A stretch of DNA of 12,500 nt from Actinidia chinensis (Eukaryota > Streptophyta > Magnoliopsida > Ericales > Actinidiaceae): contig VIGQ01001079.1 in the NCBI GenBank assembly GCA_009663005.1, positions 5,001 to 17,500 of the forward strand, written 5' to 3'. The translations under genes and the position numbers were made by a program. Below, in pieces: positions 1-8,199 of the stretch. How positions within the stretch are numbered: the stretch's first letter is position 1; every line of letters starts with the position of its first letter. The notes beneath the pieces were generated by a model. That model did no database searches. It was not told the origin of the DNA and saw only the letters and a program-made list of their open reading frames with translations.

Positions 1-409
1 TTAAGTCCCACACAAGAATAAGAAGCAAAGAATATAGGTAACCGATTAAAGCTTTGGTAACATTCGTCTTCCTATTGAAGTTTACAACTCACGTTGTTAG
101 GTTTTTGTTGTGGGAAAAATCAATATCCAGTTACCAAAAATACAGAAAAAAATTAAAGTGAATACCCCGAAAGCAAATGAATCACCAAATAAGGCCATAA
201 AAATTAATAAAATTAAAAAATTGAATGATTAGTTTTCGAAATGCGATCTTCATGCACAGTACAGTACAGAGGAAGCTGAGAACTGTGTATTTGTAACATA
301 ACTAAAAACAATTAACAAAAGAAACATCAATGGAGACAAAGAAAATAAAAATATATAATAAAATAAAAAACAAAAAAACAAAATAAGCTTCTCTCTCCTC
401 CCTCTTACT
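1..409. other. AT-rich non-coding stretch
   Basis: No open frame, repeat or RNA gene is recognisable here. The stretch is A/T-rich with runs of A near 355-385. It lies downstream of the Agenet relic on the - strand, so it could hold later intron or 3' sequence of that gene. I looked for further Agenet-like exon sequence and saw none. Confidence 0.5.
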
Positions 410-716
410 AAAAATGCTTCGCTAGGCGCTAGGCCTTCCTTCCGCCCAACCGCTTAACACTAGCGTTTTTTAGGTATCTAATTTTTAATTTTTATATATT
501 TTAGATATCTAAATTGTCATTTCTATATTTCTGTATTATTTAATATTAAATATTTAAAATTTACTATTTTAATATCATTTTGTTTTTTAAAATTTAATAT
601 TTAATAATTTATTATTATTTTTAATAATATTAAGAATGAAATAATAATAATAATAATAATAATAAAAAATCGCCTATAATCTTCCGCCGCCCGATTACCA
701 GCTAGTTGTGATTTTT
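410..716. repeat. Small non-autonomous repeat with GC-rich inverted ends
   Basis: The left end reads AAAAATGCTTCGCTAGGCGC and contains repeated GCTAGGCG units. The reverse complement of the right end begins AAAAATCACAACTAGC and later has GGGCGGCGG. The two ends are therefore roughly inverted copies of about 55 bp, each closed internally by a GCG-T-run. The roughly 190 bp between them is almost pure A/T. This build (short GC-rich inverted ends with CTAGGCGC-type words around an AT-rich core) is common in dispersed small plant repeats. No clear target duplication is seen, so the class (MITE or other) is uncertain. It ends 36 bp from the splice donor of the Agenet relic, so it appears to sit inside that relic's first intron. 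Confidence 0.45.
641..665. repeat. (AAT)n microsatellite
   Basis: About eight tandem ATA/AAT units lie inside the AT-rich core of the surrounding repeat. It is a simple sequence with no coding meaning. Confidence 0.8.
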
Positions 717-752
717 AGATTCTTGCTCCCTCACTCTCTCTTTAATGCTTAC

Positions 753-1167
753 CTGTGAGTCGAAAGGGGGATTCCACAAGCCGTCGTCCCAATCGCGATG
801 AACCCGCAAATTCCACTGCTCGAACGCGGACTCTTCAACCACACCATCGAATGACATCGAATACCTCGAATTCTCGAGTACATCCACGACTGAACCACGC
901 GCCAGGCGCTCTCGTGAAGCGCGTCGACCTTTTCCCCAACTTTTAAAGCTCCGGTGGAACTCCGCCGGCGGAGATGGCCTGACGGAGGCCACAGCGACGT
1001 ACTCTCGCCGGCGCTCCTCGCCGGCGGTGATAGTTTCGTACTCTCGTAATCATGCCCTTGTGCTTTGTCGGAGACGAGCGCATACAGTCCCGCCGAGAAC
1101 CATCCGTGACGATCGTCGCGCCTCTGACCTCCACTTTGTCCCCTTTTTGGAAATGTGACGTGAGCAT
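753..1167 (-). pseudogene. Agenet/DUF724-type domain protein, first exon, frameshifted
   Basis: Read on the - strand from the ATG at 1165-1167, the segment holds the pieces of a tandem plant Agenet (Tudor-like) domain in the right order but in changing frames. They are FQKGDKVEV, WFSAGLYALVSD, EERRREYVAVASVRPSPP, VGEKVDALHESAWRVV, VLENSRYSMSFDG and NLRVHRDWDDGLWNPP. In the plant family, a K-G-x-x-V-E-V start, an IRPxPP link between the two Agenet units and an LRxHxxWxxGxW end are typical, so the match is specific. Frame changes are needed near 1105, 1043, 940 and 885, so no full protein can be made. The exon ends at a good donor, CACAG|GTAAGC (intron from 752). No later exon is seen, so the copy is truncated as well as frameshifted. 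Intact family members are nuclear or chromatin-associated proteins, several thought to bind histones or RNA. The family is fairly sure; the particular member is not identifiable. Confidence 0.72.
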
Positions 1168-1260
1168 TCTGTGCCTGAAACCCTAATCAGCAGAGAGAGA
1201 GAGAGAGAGAGACGAGGAGAGGTAGTCGAGGCCAATTAGGGTGAGCGCATGGTGGTGCTG
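1168..1260 (-). promoter_or_regulatory. 5' leader of the Agenet relic, with CT/GA repeat
   Basis: On the - strand the sequence just before the ATG is a CT run (GA repeat at about 1192-1213 on +) followed by TTAGGGTTTCAGG. CT-rich leaders and AGGGTTT words are common near plant transcription starts. This shows that the relic kept its own upstream region. No clear TATA box was identified. Confidence 0.5.
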
Positions 1261-2076
1261 GATCCTAATCACCGAAAGTGTTTCGCACTCGTACGTTTAT
1301 GACATGGAAAGTTATAGTTTGAAACTTTATGAAGATATGTAAATTCTTATTTATTTATTATTAGTGATACTTCCGATTGTTTCCGTGTCGCTTTTTTTTG
1401 GGAAGTTTCTTGAGTGTTTGTTATAGTTGTTAATCTAATGAAAAAAAAAAAATCCATTTTTTCACACCCTATCTGAAGCTCATTGAGAGTGTTACTGTCT
1501 GCCCAATGGGATGATTCCTAGATCTACTAGTATTGCATTACTAGTAGGAGGCCATTTAACGTGTGGTTTGGTTCGGTTCAAATTTTGGAGTCATTCCCGA
1601 CACCCGGCGGAACTAACTGATCTTATAAGAAAAATTTGGGTCCGAAATCAGATTCAATAGATGCGTCGATTGAGTGAATTCGAGTGAAATGTTGTCGGGG
1701 ATGGGGGTCGGGCTTGGGTGAAAAGTGGATTTTAGTATAATATTGTCAGGTTGGTCGGGTTGGACGATTGAATGACCCGATCCCCCAAAATCAATGTGTC
1801 GGCCTTAGTTAAAAATCTACCCGTTATTCAACCGTAGAGTGAATAACATTGTTAGCTGTGCTGCTTTGTATATGAAGTTCTTATGTGCCACAACATTTTT
1901 AAAGAGTTTCGACGATTTTCCTTAAATTAAGCTAGAGTTTTCCCAAAAAATCGTTCATATCCCAAAAACGAGTTTCCAAGAAACTAGTTGAGGGGAAAAA
2001 GATTTAAAAAATGGAAGTTTTAAGAGAAAGCTGTCCCAAGAACAGAGTTTTTTGGTAACTATATACAAAAACATAC
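1261..2076. other. Non-coding interval between the two relics
   Basis: There is no coding signal on either strand. The interval should contain CDPK exon 3 and later exons if that gene were complete, but the sequence expected after WAE (a WPxxS-type stretch and EF-hand loops) is not visible. At 1560-1800 there is a G/C-richer patch with GGTTCGGTTC, GGTCGGGTTGG and GACCCGATCC words, like the low-complexity interiors of small plant transposons, but I could find no terminal repeats. A short perfect hairpin lies at 1524-1547. Confidence 0.5.
1524..1547. repeat. Perfect 9-bp inverted repeat, 6-nt loop
   Basis: The arms are CTACTAGTA (1524-1532) and TACTAGTAG (1539-1547) around TTGCAT. There is no T-run or other context to suggest a function. 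It may be a transposon excision footprint or chance. Confidence 0.6.
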
Positions 2077-3554
2077 CCGCCCAATAGGAGGAACGCCACA
2101 GAGTAAGATGTAAAGAATGACACCCCGCGCTCCACACATCAACTTCTGACCTAGTTACGTTAAGGACTCGGGGGCCATGTAGTAAGGGGGCTGACACGAT
2201 TTTACTGAAAACGTCACCTAAAACCATCAAATTTCGATAATTCATCAAGACTGCAAAGCTGTAATTAGCTCAAGTTGGAACATACATTAGGAGCCTGTAG
2301 TTTTTGGAAACATAACCAGACTCGAATATGGAGAGCCAAAATCAATGGCCTTCATGGAGCATTCTCAGTAGTATTGGCATATGGAAAATTTCGGGTTTTA
2401 GGTCTCTGTGGATTACTCCATGTTGATGGCATACCTGCAACGCGAAAAAATAACCCCGGTTAAACAAAATATTAAAAATCCGGTTAAAATAGAAAAAAAG
2501 AAAGAATTAAAATTGAATATTAAGGATAATTTTCCTCTCCATAATTAAAAACTTAATCAATTTATATCATGAATTAAGATCCATTATGTGAACAAACATT
2601 ACTTTATATAACCGAAACATCAGATCTCGGATTAACATGATAGATCATTTTATTGATAAATTATTGAACCAAAGTTATCATTTCATCACATCTCACTGGC
2701 TTTTGAACAGGTTATTGGATCCAAATGAGATATTTATTTCTCTGGAAAGTTATAGGGGGCCTCAGTTCACAAAAGGCAAGAGGGAGAGAGTGCGCAGAGA
2801 ACGTTTTCTGTCAAAATATCTTGAGAGCGAGAACATCCGCAGAGCATCTATATTAATAATTTTTTAATCAAAATTATAGTCAGATTATTGGGAGCCGGGA
2901 GCGGAGTTTTTTCGATAGAGGATTATATGACCTACATTATAGCAAGCCAAAATAAATCCTTGCTCAACAAAGACAAAGGAAGAAAAGAAAAGAAAATACC
3001 TGACGCCCTCCATGATGTCTTGTGGTGGTGCGGCCACTCTTCCGTGTAATGCCCTCTTGAGACAATTCCTATCAAAAGAGTTCGCGCCATGGCAAGCTCC
3101 ATGACAAGGCTACCACCGCGGCTATCCCCATACACATCCTTGTACCTGACAATGTTGGGGTGGGGGCTAGGCAAGTTCTCATGATCTCCACTCTCTCCGA
3201 CGTCCTCCACATCGATCTCCGTCTTGATCTTGCTCTTCGATATCTTCTGCATGCCACCTGACTCACCAGTGAAGCTGTCGTACATTGGGACGTGACCCCA
3301 AACTCCCCCCTCCTGCTCATTCCCAAAGGGTATCGCGTGAAAACATAAACCTCGGGGACATTTTGAGCAAGGTGATGTGGTGTGAGTTGCGCGGAGTTTT
3401 GAGTTTGGATTTAGGGTTTGGTTACCATAGGAGAACAATCTTCGTTCAAGGGATTTTTGATTACCTTGTTTTCTTCAAGAACTTTCCACTCACTGATACG
3501 CAAGCCCCATGGGATCAATCACATGGATGGCTTCCTTAGTCATGAACATCCCAT
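2077..3554 (-). pseudogene. Calcium-dependent protein kinase (CDPK) relic, exons 1-2 only
   Basis: This is a - strand relic of a plant CDPK (CPK), a calcium-activated Ser/Thr kinase. Exon 1 (3000-3554) starts MGCS, the N-myristoylation start usual for the family, but has in-frame stops at codons 5 and 12 and later. It then shows RYPLGMSRRGEFGVT (glycine loop), QKISKSKIKTEIDVEDV, PHPNIVRYKDVY, LVMEL and IVSRGHYTEE, with several frame changes. The conserved ACK lysine region reads ACRR or is frameshifted, so the ATP-binding lysine is lost. Exon 2 (2077-2434) carries VCHQHGVIHRDLKPE (catalytic loop at 2390-2410), KAIDFG (2335-2352), YYMAPE and SEVDVWSAG, ending CGVPP-WA. Exon 1 ends CAG|GTATTT and exon 2 ends G|GTATGT, boundaries that fit family intron positions. 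The remaining kinase domain, autoinhibitory segment and four EF-hands are absent. The K-ISKSKIKTEID and HGVIHRDLK wording suggests the CPK24-like group, but this is weak. It is an unprocessed, dead copy. Confidence 0.88.
2435..2999 (-). other. Intron 1 of the CDPK relic
   Basis: On the - strand this 565-bp interval starts GTATTTTCTTTTCTT after exon 1 and ends TTTTTTCGCGTTGCAG before exon 2. The GT and AG ends and the pyrimidine tract are intact. The flanking exons join in phase after a Gln codon within the sequence leading to the catalytic loop, provided a 1-bp loss just before the donor is allowed. The open frame at 2637-2867 on + lies wholly inside this intron and has no recognisable content. 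Confidence 0.75.
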
Positions 3555-3780
3555 GGGAAGGACAATGAGGGTCACAATGGGAAACCCTAATAGGCTGATG
3601 AGAGAGAGGGGTGGGGGGTGGGGGTGTGGGGGTGTGTGGAAGTGCAAATTTTAGGGAAGAGTTTCTGGTAAGAAAGGATTCAAAAGGTTTGAAAAGTAGT
3701 TATAGGGATTGTTTGTGTGTCCCTCCTGTTTGTAGGGTGTGCTTTGAAAAATCCTATTCTCTCTCTCTCTCTTTGGTACG
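3555..3780 (-). promoter_or_regulatory. Leader/upstream region of the CDPK relic
   Basis: On the - strand the bases before MGCS read CCTATTAGGGTTTCCC, preceded by CTCTCTC and a C/A-rich run (CCCCCACACCCCC). A second CT/GA-type run lies at about 3758-3772. This looks like a plant 5' leader kept along with the pseudogene. A transcription start cannot be fixed. Confidence 0.4.
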
Positions 3781-4259
3781 TAGTTCTCTATTAATACTGA
3801 AATTTATTACAACTAAACTTTTCTTTTGTTTGGCAAAGCAAAAATTTCAAGCCGCATGTATCGCGTTCACGTTTAGATCTATCGATCGTTGATTAATATC
3901 TGATTATTTGCCTATCATGGCGTTAACCACGTGTCATTTTATGAGGTTCACGTAGCATGATGTGATTGATCTCATTTTAGGATTACGTGAAAAATGAGCC
4001 TTTCTTTCAATTTTTGTGTTGTCAAAAATCCGAGATTTATGTCTTTGGTAAGCTTTAGTTGAATTTGATAAAAATGATTTCATATTTAAATTCGTGGTAA
4101 AACCAAGCAAATAATATGTGCAGTTCGGTAATCCAGCGATCTCCAATGTTGAGCATCCAAACTAAATCCACATACATAAACTATAAATTCCAGGAAGACG
4201 TTTTAATCTTTGTAGTACGCCTCCTTAATAATTCTTAGTGTGACCATAACCATCGATCT
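3781..4259. other. Non-coding interval
   Basis: AT-rich with no coding similarity. The open frame at 3934-4146 (-) has no recognisable motif or codon pattern. Apart from the G-box match, nothing is supported here. Confidence 0.5.
3928..3935. promoter_or_regulatory. G-box/ABRE match CACGTGTC
   Basis: CACGTG followed by TC matches the core bound by plant bZIP/bHLH factors, including the abscisic-acid response element. It lies about 375 bp upstream of the CDPK relic start on the - strand, a plausible promoter position. A single 8-bp match can arise by chance. Confidence 0.3.
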
Positions 4260-4439
4260 CTTGTTCCTCGTATGCCCCAAATCCCCAAACATTGAACTAG
4301 CCCCACGCTTATCGCATTGCCACGAATCCATACTTCATCTCTTCTTTATTTTCCATCTCTCTTTCTCTCTTTCGCCCTTCATTGTAGTCTTTGCTCATGC
4401 TCAGAGAACCCTTTAAGTTTTCATTGAACACCCACCTCC

Positions 4440-4601
4440 ATGGCCGTCATTTCTTCTTTTCTTACTCTCCCTTCCAAACTCATTCCTAGATTTTACACCT
4501 TCCAGCTCCTATCCTACCATTGTTGTTCTCGAGAGGGTCCAATTGCCCTAAACTTGACCTCACGAAATTGCTTCGTAATAACAGTGGTTACAAACTTTTA
4601 A
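4440..4601 (+). pseudogene. Possible gene start: short ORF after a CT-rich leader
   Basis: After a pyrimidine-rich stretch (about 4335-4440, with TCTCTCTTTCTCTC) comes CCTCCATGGCC, a good plant start context with G at +4. The frame reads MAVISSFLTLPSKLIPRFYT and stops after 53 residues. The N-terminus is rich in Ser and Leu with few acidic residues, like an organelle-targeting peptide. A second frame overlaps from 4520 (PKLDLTKLLRNNSG) and ends at 4705, so a frameshift within a former exon is possible. I do not recognise the protein. This could be a broken gene fragment, a first exon, or chance. Confidence 0.25.
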
Positions 4602-4631
4602 TATTCACGAGAGTAAGTGAAGTATTTGACT

Positions 4632-4669
4632 GGTGCAGTGAAATTAGCACAAACTGGTTTCACTGCACC
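4632..4669. repeat. Perfect 12-bp inverted repeat with 14-nt loop
   Basis: The arms are GGTGCAGTGAAA (4632-4643) and TTTCACTGCACC (4658-4669). Transcribed from either strand, it would fold into a stable stem. No gene is known beside it, and one arm pair alone is too short for a typical microRNA precursor. Confidence 0.8.
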
Positions 4670-4784
4670 CATCCATGTAATTCACTTGCTCCTCATTACA
4701 CGTAAAAGTTGATCCCACTATTGTCGCGAATTGTGGTTTCGTGAGATCGGATTGGCCATGTAGACCCACTCGATGGAGGGGATG

Positions 4785-5100
4785 TTAAAATTTAAAACTC
4801 ACCGGATTGCATGCGGTAGGAAGTGAAGGTGATTGGGGTGGTGGCGACGAAGTGGGTGGTTTATATGGCCTAGATAATGGAAATGGATGGGAATGATTGA
4901 AGGCCATTGGGTGACCATGGTAAATGACGGTGACAAATGGCAATAATAGGAAAGGATAGATCAGAGACAGAGGGAACACTGGAAGTGAGACGACGATAGT
5001 TTAGGAGGTGGCAGTAGAGCGGCGGCGGTGGGTAGGTTTGGGGAATTTAGGATGAGAGGAAGAAGGAAAAATTGGTGCATTGAGGGGGGGGGGAAAAAAA
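4785..5100 (-). other. Pyrimidine-rich leader-like segment with open frame and splice donor
   Basis: On the - strand this segment is strongly C/T-rich. It has an open frame at 4785-4979 with MAFNHSHPFPLSRPYKPP followed by Ser/Pro-rich residues, then a good donor, CCG|GTGAGT (intron from 4802). A run of nine C's on the - strand (5083-5091 region) lies at its upstream edge. The composition and donor resemble a leader or first exon of a plant gene. The protein is low-complexity and I do not recognise it, and no later exon is seen. It may be a gene fragment or only biased sequence. Confidence 0.22.
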
Positions 5101-5184
5101 TCCTTAGAAAGGTGTATGGAATGTAAAATGTCCAGTGGTTTTTAATTCAAGGCATTCTTCGTAGGATTTAGATTCAATCTCTCA

Positions 5185-5299
5185 TCCTTGTGAAAAGAAA
5201 AGAAAAATTCATGTTCTCACAAGAAGAGAGGATTAGCGAAAGTCCTTGTGAAAAAGAAAAGAAAAATTCATGTTCTTCCAAGAGAGAGGATAGCGAAAT
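5185..5299. repeat. Two-copy tandem duplication, about 58 bp unit
   Basis: Copy 1 (5185-5242) and copy 2 (5243-5299) both begin TCCTTGTGAAAA and run through AAAGAAAAATTCATGTTCT to AGCGAAA. They differ by a few substitutions and single-base indels, so the duplication is fairly recent. The open frame at 5174-5374 (-) covers it, but its residues simply reflect the repeat. Confidence 0.85.
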
Positions 5300-6740
5300 T
5301 TCATTGATTGCATCTTGTCCAGACTTCCCAAAAAAAGCAATGGAGTGAAACGACTTGAACCTTGAATTAATCATACAATTCCATCATATTGACAATTTTA
5401 AAAACTAATAATACTTTATATCAAGTCTTACCAACAAAACATGTTTCATTCTTTCATCGTGACTAAGTCAGATGAATCGGTACTGCATTATGCAACTTTC
5501 TCTTTTTGTTTCTTCTCTCCTTTGTATTGAAGGAACGAGCAAAAATAAATAAATACTTAATCTAATACAAATCCAACCCAATATTCACGACTGTCATTCT
5601 TCCTCCATGTGTTAAGTGTTCATATTTTCATATGTTGACAATTATTAATCTCTACATTGTGTTTAGGATAAGCAATATTTGTAAATTATTCTATTTTTTA
5701 TTAGTTCTTAATAATTTTTTTTAATAAATATTTTTTTATACTTTTAAATTCTCTTAGCCTCATCAAGTGAAACTAAAAAATTCTATGAAAAAACAAAATT
5801 CAAAACTAACGAAACAAATCTCTCAACAAAAACAAAAAAAAAAAATAAAAACCCACAAACTAAATTAGCCTCATTTGTATCAAACATAAGTCCACCGGAG
5901 TGCATCACACTAGATCTTGATCCACCTTGATTTGTACCAAACATGAGAAAGAGAGAGAGTTCTCACTTTGTAACTAACACAATGAAGTACATCTCCCATT
6001 TATAAGCACTAATAAATTATTAATAGACATAAAAACAACTTAGATAATGGTAAATGTGAACCTCTTCTATACCAGTCATAAATCTTTTAGCACAACCAAA
6101 ATATTCCACAAGTTTCCTTCTAGAAATTTCTAGTGAGATTCGATATTTTATATGTATAATTGTAATCGATTTTATCAATGTGTCACGCGGATTAGTAAGG
6201 AAGAAATTAGGATACCTTAAATAGTTAATGGGGCAATATGATCCTTTTATGAAGAGATGAAAGTGACATAAGAAGATAAATTGTGGGTGCTTGAGAAATT
6301 AGTCTTTTTCTAAAATAATAAGAAACAAATCCATCACATTTGTAATTTATTCATAAAAAAGAAAAAAAATCTCTGTATCAAAGATTCTCCACCCTACCAA
6401 AATCGTGATGCTCATTTGGTAAATTTTAGGTGTGAAAGTGGATCATTGATACTGTTGATTCAATCGTTCAATTAATAGGATCATTAAAATGTCATTTTTA
6501 TTTTTTACGAAAAAACATCAAATTCATCTATATCGGTAAGTATATAATCAGTTATTAATATTTTTTAAAAAAATCGTTCCCTCGTCATTTTATTTTTTTC
6601 AGGAAGATAAATGTAATTCAACACATAATTAACATTCCCCTTTACTAATTTTTTTCATAACAATTTTCTTACCAACTTTTACTAAATCAACGATTCAAAT
6701 GCCTCAATAAGTCCGGATAGGCCCACACAGCTACCTACCT
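5300..6740. other. AT-rich intergenic stretch without genes
   Basis: This 1.4-kb stretch is mostly A/T with many poly-A and poly-T tracts. No frame above background and no RNA gene is seen. A short direct repeat, TTTGTAYCAAACATRAG, occurs at about 5874 and 5931. One heat-shock-element match lies at 6118-6130. Confidence 0.55.
6118..6130. promoter_or_regulatory. Heat-shock-element match (TTCnnGAAnnTTC)
   Basis: TTCTAGAAATTTC contains three alternating 5-bp units (TTC, GAA, TTC) in exact spacing, the binding pattern of plant heat-shock factors. No gene start is visible nearby on either strand, so it is probably either a chance match or part of an unrecognised repeat. Confidence 0.3.
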
Positions 6741-6770
6741 CCAACCAAAGATACCCAACTCTTTGGTTGG
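6741..6770. repeat. Perfect 11-bp hairpin next to the hAT-like element
   Basis: CCAACCAAAGA (6741-6751) pairs with TCTTTGGTTGG (6760-6770) around an 8-nt loop. It ends 2 bp before the left target duplication of the adjacent transposon. Confidence 0.8.
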
Positions 6771-6780
6771 TTGGTTTAGC

Positions 6781-7301
6781 TAGGGGTGCACAAAATCCAC
6801 CACCCGCCGAGGCCCGACCGACCCGACCTTATTGGGTTCGGTTGGCTCGGGTTTTTTTTACCCATGGGTTAGTTCCGTGTCTAAAAATATAGACCAGCGT
6901 TTCGGATCGGTTCCCCAGGTCCTAAGATTTTTTACCCGAACCGACCCGTTTCGGAACCACCCCGAGAAACTGAGCCTAAGAACCGACCCGATTCAGAACC
7001 GATCCGAGAACCCGATCTAGAACCGCTCATATGGGCTTACAATACACTCTACCACACTTGATTATTGCCTTTTTCTATAGAATAAGTGAGAAAAAATTAA
7101 AATCGAAGACCCGACCCAATCCGAACCGACACAACCCGATAATCGAAGAGAACGAAGACGAATCGGACCGAGCGGTTCGGGTCGGTTCGGGTCTTCGGAC
7201 GGTCGGGTCGGTTCTGGGTCAAAATTCTAGAATCGTGGATGGTCCGTTCGGTTCTGGATTCTAACGCAGCCCACACCAACCCGACCCCGGGTGCACCCCT
7301 A
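6781..7301. mobile_element. Non-autonomous hAT-like transposon, 521 bp
   Basis: The element starts TAGGGGTGCAC (6781) and ends GTGCACCCCTA (7301), a perfect 11-bp terminal inverted repeat. It is flanked by GGTTTAGC (6773-6780) and AGTTTAGC (7302-7309), an 8-bp target duplication with one mismatch. Eight-bp duplications and C/TAGGGGTG-type ends are hallmarks of plant hAT elements. The interior is full of variants of GAACCGACCCG and the opposite-strand CGGGTCGGTTC, giving many internal inverted repeats. It encodes no transposase; the open frames at 6832, 7031 and 7097 are products of the repeat. Movement would depend on a hAT transposase supplied elsewhere. Confidence 0.85.
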
Positions 7302-7309
7302 AGTTTAGC

Positions 7310-8180
7310 ATTGAAGCATCCCACGGAAGAAAGACAAAATTTCATTTCCCATTCGTCCTTATTAATAGTTTGATTATAGATCATTTGATACTTTTCAATT
7401 TTAATTTAAATATTAATATCTTGCAGTTTAAATTTAAATTCAATGTAATCTGTCTATACATACCTGTAAAGAGTTTGAAAACAAAATTTAACTTTACAAC
7501 TAATAGTCCCTCTAGTTTGATTAACGTGTTTGCTTTTGATTCTTAAAATGGTCATGTGAGTTTTTGACCTACTTGCTTTGCATCCAAATTATTAACAGGT
7601 ATTGACTGTCATGGGAGACTAACATAGCACTATTTTGAAACTGGACAGGACCTGGCCGGTTGAATCTTCAACATGATCGAAGAGCGGTACGGTCAACCTC
7701 TAAATCTGTTTTTGGTCAAACCCCTAACCCTGGTCAAACCCGTAAAATTGCGGTTGAACCGGGATCCGTCGATTAAACCGTTCATTAACCATTCGGTTCA
7801 CTGTTTAAAGAAATTTTTATGTTTAATTTTAAAATTTTAGTTTTAAGTATAAAAAGTAGTGTAGAAAAATAAGAGTATTTTTATTCTATTAATAAATTAA
7901 TAGGCGTAATTATGATATCACGTGTCATAATGGGTTGACACGCCGGTTACCCACTACCCATAACCCGATCTCTTTTTCTCTAGTTCGTCAAACCGGGTCC
8001 TATTTTCAAACATTTGTACATAGGTACCAGATTGAAATTTCAGGTTCTAAATAATTCAAATTAAAATTATTGGAACCTAAATAAAACTTTTATCAATTAG
8101 AGAGACCAATTGGTGAAATTTGAACCCCGGAATAAAATTACCAAAACTGGCCCGGTTTTTGATATCATCGATGAAGGGCA
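7310..8180. other. Non-coding, repeat-like interval
   Basis: No gene is seen. From about 7640 to 7800 and again from 7920 to 8160 there are recurring GGTCAAACCC, GGTTGAACCGG and GGCCCGGTTTTT words. These resemble the degenerate interiors of plant transposons. No clear terminal repeats or target duplications could be paired, so no element is called. Confidence 0.4.
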
Positions 8181-8199
8181 TCAGAGATTTGTGAGTGGT

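Noticed and set aside
1560..1800. G/C-richer patch resembling the interior of the hAT-like element
   Set aside because: No terminal inverted repeats or target duplications were found, so an element could not be defined.
2637..2867. 76-residue open frame on +
   Set aside because: It lies wholly inside the CDPK relic's intron on the opposite strand and has no recognisable motif.
5174..5374. 66-residue open frame on -
   Set aside because: Its sequence is two near-identical pieces produced by the tandem duplication, with no protein similarity recognised.
6832..7384. Several open frames on both strands (6832-7020, 7031-7264, 7097-7384)
   Set aside because: They come from the repeated GAACCGACCCG words inside the hAT-like element and its right flank.
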